Shown here one piece after another: positions 5,498 through 8,174 of a DNA stretch of 8,174 bases (position 1 is the first letter of the stretch; each line of letters opens with the position of its first letter). Origin of the DNA: Parcubacteria group bacterium Gr01-1014_72 (GTDB lineage: Bacteria > Patescibacteriota > Minisyncoccia > Phycocordibacterales > VMFH01); contig VMFH01000036.1 of NCBI GenBank assembly GCA_007375925.1, positions 1 to 8,174 of the forward strand, written 5' to 3'. The notes beneath the pieces were generated by a model. The model was not told the origin of the DNA. It saw only the letters and a list, made by a program, of their open reading frames with translations, and made no database searches. The translations under genes and the position numbers were made by a program.

Positions 5498-5519
5498 CCG
5501 TCCCGCGCTCGCGGGACGG
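5498..5519 (+). other. Hairpin at the head of the HU leader
   Basis: CCGTCCCGC (5498-5506) and GCGGGACGG (5511-5519) form a perfect 9-bp stem with a GCTC loop, about 10 nt after the predicted start. There is no T-run, so premature termination is not obvious. Arms and the following GGGT match the hairpin downstream of the gene. Confidence 0.7.
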
Positions 5520-5615
5520 GGGTCGCGGCATGCGAAAGGGTCGAGGTAGGTTGGCGGCGGCGCACACTACTGGCGAAGCTCTGCCAATGATTTATTAAGT
5601 TAGCAACAAGACGCA

Positions 5616-5888
5616 ATGAACAAGCAAGGACTTGTTGAGATTATGCACGCGAAAATCGGCGGCACGAAGGTGCAGGCCGAGCAGGCGATGGATGCGGTGC
5701 TTGAGGGGGTTGTCATGAGCCTCAAGAATGGCGACGAGGTTTCAATCGCAGGTCTCGGCATCTTCTCGGTCAAGAATCGCGCGGCCCGCACGGCGCGCAA
5801 TCCCCGCACCGGCGCAATGGTGCAGGTACCGGCCATGAAGGTTCCGAAGTTCCGCGCCGCCAAGGCCCTCAAGGATGCCGTTCGGTAA
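5616..5888 (+). CDS. hup: HU-family nucleoid-associated DNA-binding protein
   Basis: HU dimers bend and compact DNA without sequence specificity. The 90-aa product matches the family in length and layout: helical dimerisation body (1-45), the GLGIF turn (46-50), and the beta-arm with AARTARNPRTG (56-66). Its Arg61-Asn62-Pro63 tip is the DNA-intercalating proline motif at the same positions as E. coli HU. The KVPKFRAAKALKDAVR end (75-90) is typical. Family members hupA, hupB and IHF subunits are similar; the RNPxTG arm and short length favour HU. The gene is monocistronic with a TATAAT promoter, a long leader and a downstream hairpin. The ATG is preceded by AACAAGACGC, with no Shine-Dalgarno. 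It is the last gene of the GC-rich part of the window. Confidence 0.95.
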   Translation: MNKQGLVEIMHAKIGGTKVQAEQAMDAVLEGVVMSLKNGDEVSIAGLGIFSVKNRAARTARNPRTGAMVQVPAMKVPKFRAAKALKDAVR

Positions 5889-5924
5889 CTCCTGAACCCC
5901 CTAGATTTTGATAGTGGTGTTAGT

Positions 5925-5963
5925 GGACACCCCCGTCCCGCTTACAGCGGGACGGGGGTGTTC
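5925..5963 (+). terminator. Hairpin after the HU gene
   Basis: ACACCCCCGTCCCGCT (5927-5942) and AGCGGGACGGGGGTGT (5946-5961) form a perfect 16-bp stem with a TAC loop, extendable by a G-U and a G-C pair. It is followed by TCCTCTGC, not a T-run. Arm ends (ACAC/GTGT) and apex (CCGCT/AGCGG) match the tig-rsmE hairpin. Confidence 0.75.
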
Positions 5964-6039
5964 CTCTGCACTTGAAAGACCTATGTCGGAATTGGCGCAA
6001 TTACACGACAAGGTCCAAACCTGTTTTATGATTATACAC

Positions 6040-6105
6040 ATGAACAATCAAAGGGGTTTTATCAATATACTTGTGATTGTTGTGGTGCTGGCTATCCACA
6101 AATAA
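6040..6105 (+). pseudogene. Fragment of a GFINIL-type membrane protein (21 codons)
   Basis: ATG 6040 opens a 21-codon frame. After four polar residues it reads GFINILVIVVVLAI, then stops at TAA 6103-6105 just where a longer relative would continue its membrane helix. The start of the gene at 7898 carries the same GFINIL segment at the same distance from Met and continues normally. I therefore read this as the remaining 5' end of a related gene, although a functional very short membrane peptide cannot be excluded. The frame is open upstream to 5908, but that part runs through the HU terminator and is unlikely to be translated. An AT-rich TATGATTATACA (6027-6038) could be a promoter. Confidence 0.45.
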
Positions 6106-6109
6106 AACA

Positions 6110-6118
6110 TGCTAAAAT
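6110..6118 (+). promoter_or_regulatory. Extended -10 element of the 546-aa gene
   Basis: TG-C-TAAAAT (6110-6118) is an extended -10 one base from consensus. No good -35 is seen at 16-18 bp. The predicted start near 6125 is only about 3 nt from ATG 6128, implying a leaderless or nearly leaderless mRNA. The element overlaps the region just after the 21-codon fragment. Confidence 0.5.
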
Positions 6119-6127
6119 GAAAGTGAT

Positions 6128-7768
6128 ATGGAAGAGGAAACAAACAAAAATATAGCTGATGCTTCACAAAATACTCCGCAGGAGCCTGTTTTAGGGCAAA
6201 ATAAAAAAGAAATACCCCGACTCCCAATAATTATTTTTGCGGTTGTCGTCATAATTGCTGTGGCGGTGTATTTTGTTTACTCAAATAAAAGCAAAATCAG
6301 TGCGCCGGTTACTTCTACTTCCACTTCAAATTCAAACATTGAAGGGCAACAACAAAAACCGATAGCCCAAACCAATATTGGTTCTCCAGTTGATCACGCA
6401 ACATATCTTCAAATCCAGGGCTTGATGCAAAAAACTCAATTTTCTAAACCCGAGGTGATAGAAAATAGTCTTCGATTTTTTGATATTGATGGCGATGGAT
6501 ATCTCGATGCGTTAGGTTTTCTAAAACTTACATTTTCTTATGATTCAAATTATCTTTTCAGTACCTGGCACCGCAACGGAGCAGAATTTGTTTACTACCC
6601 GGACGATTATTACGATTTTAGGTTGAGTGAAAAATATCATGGTGGTTTACCGTGCTCAATTTACGATTTAACCATTGGTAGTATTACCTTAGCTTGCACG
6701 AAATCAGGACAAGAATATTTAACTACTCTTCGTTATCAGAAAAATGGCGTCGGGTATTATAGAGATGTTGATGCCCATGTCATTACTTTTGAAAATAATG
6801 CTAACTGGCCCGAATACATTAGCAAAAAAGGTGGAATGCAGTTTGATTATCCGTCGGATGTTCAGATTTCAGAAAAAACTTATCAAATCTACGACGATTT
6901 AATAACCATTATAACCGCTAAGCGTAATACCCAAGTGCTCTTTGAAATTAAAACCGTCCCAGAGCAACCTAACCAAGGTGGTGGCACGATTACTCTTGCC
7001 CAAAAGACAGTTTTTCTGAAATTATCCGACGGTAGTTATATCTCAAGAAATTGGATGGGAGATTCTGCTTCACAAGAAGCGGGTGTATTCTACGAAAGAG
7101 CAAATGCCTATAGACGAAATAATGCAGGGAATATTGGTGAATCAAATGACCAGACAAATGTTAACAAAAATAGAGGCTATGTTTTGTTTACGCCGCTTAC
7201 ATCAGAAAACAATTTGAAGGAAATAGATAATATTTTTGCGTCAATTAAATATACGGAAATTCCAGCTGTTAAAGATGTAGACACCATAGTTCTCCAAAAT
7301 CATTCTGTCTCACTCTCTAATATTGTCACATTACAAGTTCCGGGTCATGTAATTGAACGTCAGCCCGCAGAAAAAAATCCAGTTGCTGTTGCAGAAAAGG
7401 ATTTGGAAATAACTTTTATTAACTCGCCAATTTATCAGCCATCTTCCTTAAATCTAGAGCTTCTTCCATTCGGTTCGGTGGGAGGAACAAATGCTATTGG
7501 AGGTGGTGGGTATGATGTTGATAAAAATGGTTGTTATAACTATGAAAAAGACAATATTACCGCTCCACAAAAAGTTGGTGTAAACCAAGTTTGTAGGTTT
7601 GGTTATGGTGATGGTGGGATTTCCGTACAAGGATACTACGTTCTTGATCCAAGTCGAAAGTACATATTGAGCATAACCCAAGACAATTCATTTTCAGATT
7701 TCAACTTTGAAATACTTAGCCCAGATCTAAAAGATGTTGTGGAAAGTGTGAGGTTTACTAATCAGTAG
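6128..7768 (+). CDS. Membrane-anchored exported protein with calcium-loop motif, function unknown
   Basis: Not a family I can name. The 546-aa product has a short acidic cytoplasmic start (1-28), one membrane helix (about 33-52), a Ser/Thr/Gln-rich spacer (55-85), then a large extracytoplasmic part. This contains a textbook DxDGDGxxD calcium loop at 119-127, a second, weaker Asp/Asn loop at 463-473, and a segment from MQFDYPSDV (237-245) to IFASIKYTE (369-377). That segment resembles the 'F-x-YP ... I-x-x-S-x-K-F' layout seen in many secreted PsbP-like or lipoprotein-type domains; this similarity is inference. The four cysteines (176/190 and 469/489) could form two disulfides. The C-terminal beta-rich part (about 385-546) has a Gly-rich stretch (450-462). 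The gene is AT-rich with AAA- and TTA-type codons, unlike its GC-rich left neighbours, which suggests separate origin. A surface sensor, adhesin or binding protein is plausible; an enzyme is not evident. Confidence 0.8.
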   Translation: MEEETNKNIADASQNTPQEPVLGQNKKEIPRLPIIIFAVVVIIAVAVYFVYSNKSKISAPVTSTSTSNSNIEGQQQKPIAQTNIGSPVDHATYLQIQGLMQKTQFSKPEVIENSLRFFDIDGDGYLDALGFLKLTFSYDSNYLFSTWHRNGAEFVYYPDDYYDFRLSEKYHGGLPCSIYDLTIGSITLACTKSGQEYLTTLRYQKNGVGYYRDVDAHVITFENNANWPEYISKKGGMQFDYPSDVQISEKTYQIYDDLITIITAKRNTQVLFEIKTVPEQPNQGGGTITLAQKTVFLKLSDGSYISRNWMGDSASQEAGVFYERANAYRRNNAGNIGESNDQTNVNKNRGYVLFTPLTSENNLKEIDNIFASIKYTEIPAVKDVDTIVLQNHSVSLSNIVTLQVPGHVIERQPAEKNPVAVAEKDLEITFINSPIYQPSSLNLELLPFGSVGGTNAIGGGGYDVDKNGCYNYEKDNITAPQKVGVNQVCRFGYGDGGISVQGYYVLDPSRKYILSITQDNSFSDFNFEILSPDLKDVVESVRFTNQ

Positions 7769-7784
7769 CCAGCTCCGCCGAAAA

Positions 7785-7811
7785 AATCCGCAGCGAAAGC
7801 CCGCGCGGATT
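7785..7811. terminator. Hairpin after the 546-aa gene
   Basis: AATCCGC (7785-7791) pairs with GCGGATT (7805-7811) and continues as GCG/CGC (7793-7795 and 7802-7804) with one bulged A, a 10-bp stem in total. A-run 7781-7786 precedes it, so the T-tract lies on the minus strand. On the plus strand the tail is C-rich, so it ends transcripts from the left less convincingly. Confidence 0.5.
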
Positions 7812-7859
7812 CCTCCCCAACCTCCCTCCACTTTTTGCCTGCTCGCCTTTAGCGGCGCA

Positions 7860-7889
7860 TTGTTATTCATGTGCTATTCACGATAGAAT
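7860..7889 (+). promoter_or_regulatory. Predicted promoter of the gene at 7898
   Basis: TTGTTA (7860-7865), an 18-bp spacer, TAGAAT (7884-7889). The expected start near 7896 is within 2-3 nt of the ATG at 7898, again pointing to a leaderless mRNA. Confidence 0.5.
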
Positions 7890-7897
7890 TAAAAAAT

Positions 7898-8174
7898 ATG
7901 AATAGCTCACAAAACGGATTCATAAATATCTTGCTCGTCGCACTAGTTGTTATCATCGTTGGAGTAGCTGGATATTTCGTTCTAAATAAGTCCGATATAC
8001 TGACTAGACAAGTTGCGCCGAGTAAATCAGAAAATACGCCTATTAAAGATGCATCGAATGCCTCGCCTAATATCCCATCTTCTAGTTCTGTTAAAAACAA
8101 CGACAGAGACATTAACATACCGGATGATACTTCAACGACAAATGTGAATTCTGAGAAGGGGAAGACTGTGTTAT
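7898..8174 (+). CDS. GFINIL-type single-pass membrane protein, 5' part only
   Basis: The frame opens at ATG 7898 and is still open at the window end, so only the first 92 residues are visible. After six polar residues comes GFINILLVALVV, a membrane helix to about residue 29, then a basic Asn-Lys boundary. The rest (from about 31) is a low-complexity Ser/Asn/Asp/Thr/Pro-rich extracytoplasmic linker typical of proteins that display a domain away from the membrane. The Gly-Phe junction before the helix recalls a type IV prepilin cleavage site, but the usual Glu at position +5 is missing, so pilin processing is doubtful. It is AT-rich like the 546-aa gene. Function unknown; the informative domain would lie beyond the window. 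Confidence 0.7.
   Translation, partial: MNSSQNGFINILLVALVVIIVGVAGYFVLNKSDILTRQVAPSKSENTPIKDASNASPNIPSSSSVKNNDRDINIPDDTSTTNVNSEKGKTVL

Noticed and set aside
5487..5615. tRNA, SRP RNA, RNase P RNA or tmRNA in the HU leader
   Set aside because: No T-loop motif, CCA end, SRP apical loop or RNase P core sequences are visible.
5600..5872. 90-codon minus-strand frame opposite the HU gene
   Set aside because: Exact shadow of a typical HU; no promoter or domain.
5908..6039. N-terminal extension of the 21-codon fragment frame back to 5908
   Set aside because: This part is encoded by the HU terminator hairpin and its flank, so translation from 5908 is implausible.
7898..7990. Type IV prepilin signal in the GFINIL proteins
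   Set aside because: Gly-Phe precedes the hydrophobic helix, but the conserved Glu at +5 is absent and no pilus genes are near.
7454..8118. Minus-strand frames 7454-7681 and 7867-8118
   Set aside because: Opposite the 546-aa gene and the GFINIL gene, both with better composition and start signals. The minus-strand T-tract at 7781-7786 gives some reason to look, but no product is recognisable.

Overview
The window reads as a chromosomal segment of a small-genome bacterium, most likely a member of the Candidate Phyla Radiation (Patescibacteria, Parcubacteria-like). This is inference from several signs: a trigger factor without its prolyl-isomerase domain, short single-pass membrane proteins beginning with a GFINIL-type N-terminus, no Shine-Dalgarno motif ahead of any start codon, and intrinsic hairpins closing almost every gene. 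I saw no rRNA, tRNA, CRISPR array, transposase or phage gene.

Positions 1-5960 are GC-rich and carry housekeeping genes, mostly as single-gene transcription units. In order: a 106-aa membrane protein of unknown function (50-370, +); trigger factor tig (495-1571, +); 16S rRNA m3U1498 methyltransferase rsmE (1647-2342, -), convergent with tig across a shared hairpin; a 72-aa orphan (2586-2804, -) with its own promoter and terminator; clpP (2975-3556, +); rny, RNase Y (3840-5369, +); and an HU-family nucleoid protein (5616-5888, +). The theme is protein and RNA quality control: nascent-chain chaperone, protease core, endoribonuclease and rRNA modification. tig and clpP are also near neighbours in many bacteria, but here rsmE and the orphan lie between them and no clpX is present.

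From about position 5965 the composition turns abruptly AT-rich. This part holds a 21-codon GFINIL fragment (6040-6105, +), a 546-aa membrane-anchored exported protein with a calcium-loop motif and four cysteines (6128-7768, +), and the start of another GFINIL-type membrane protein that runs off the window (7898-8174, +). The last two genes have -10 elements so close to the ATG that their mRNAs may be leaderless. This part looks like an accessory, possibly acquired, surface-protein region.

The non-coding sequence is unusually informative. The 72-aa orphan and clpP are driven by divergent promoters whose -35 hexamers occupy the same seven base pairs. The rny leader is about 175 nt long, contains an in-frame upstream ORF, and ends in a hairpin touching the AUG. 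Three different 7-bp tandem repeats occur within 1.2 kb, one of them inside the rsmE coding sequence. The HU gene is bracketed by two hairpins sharing long identical arms.
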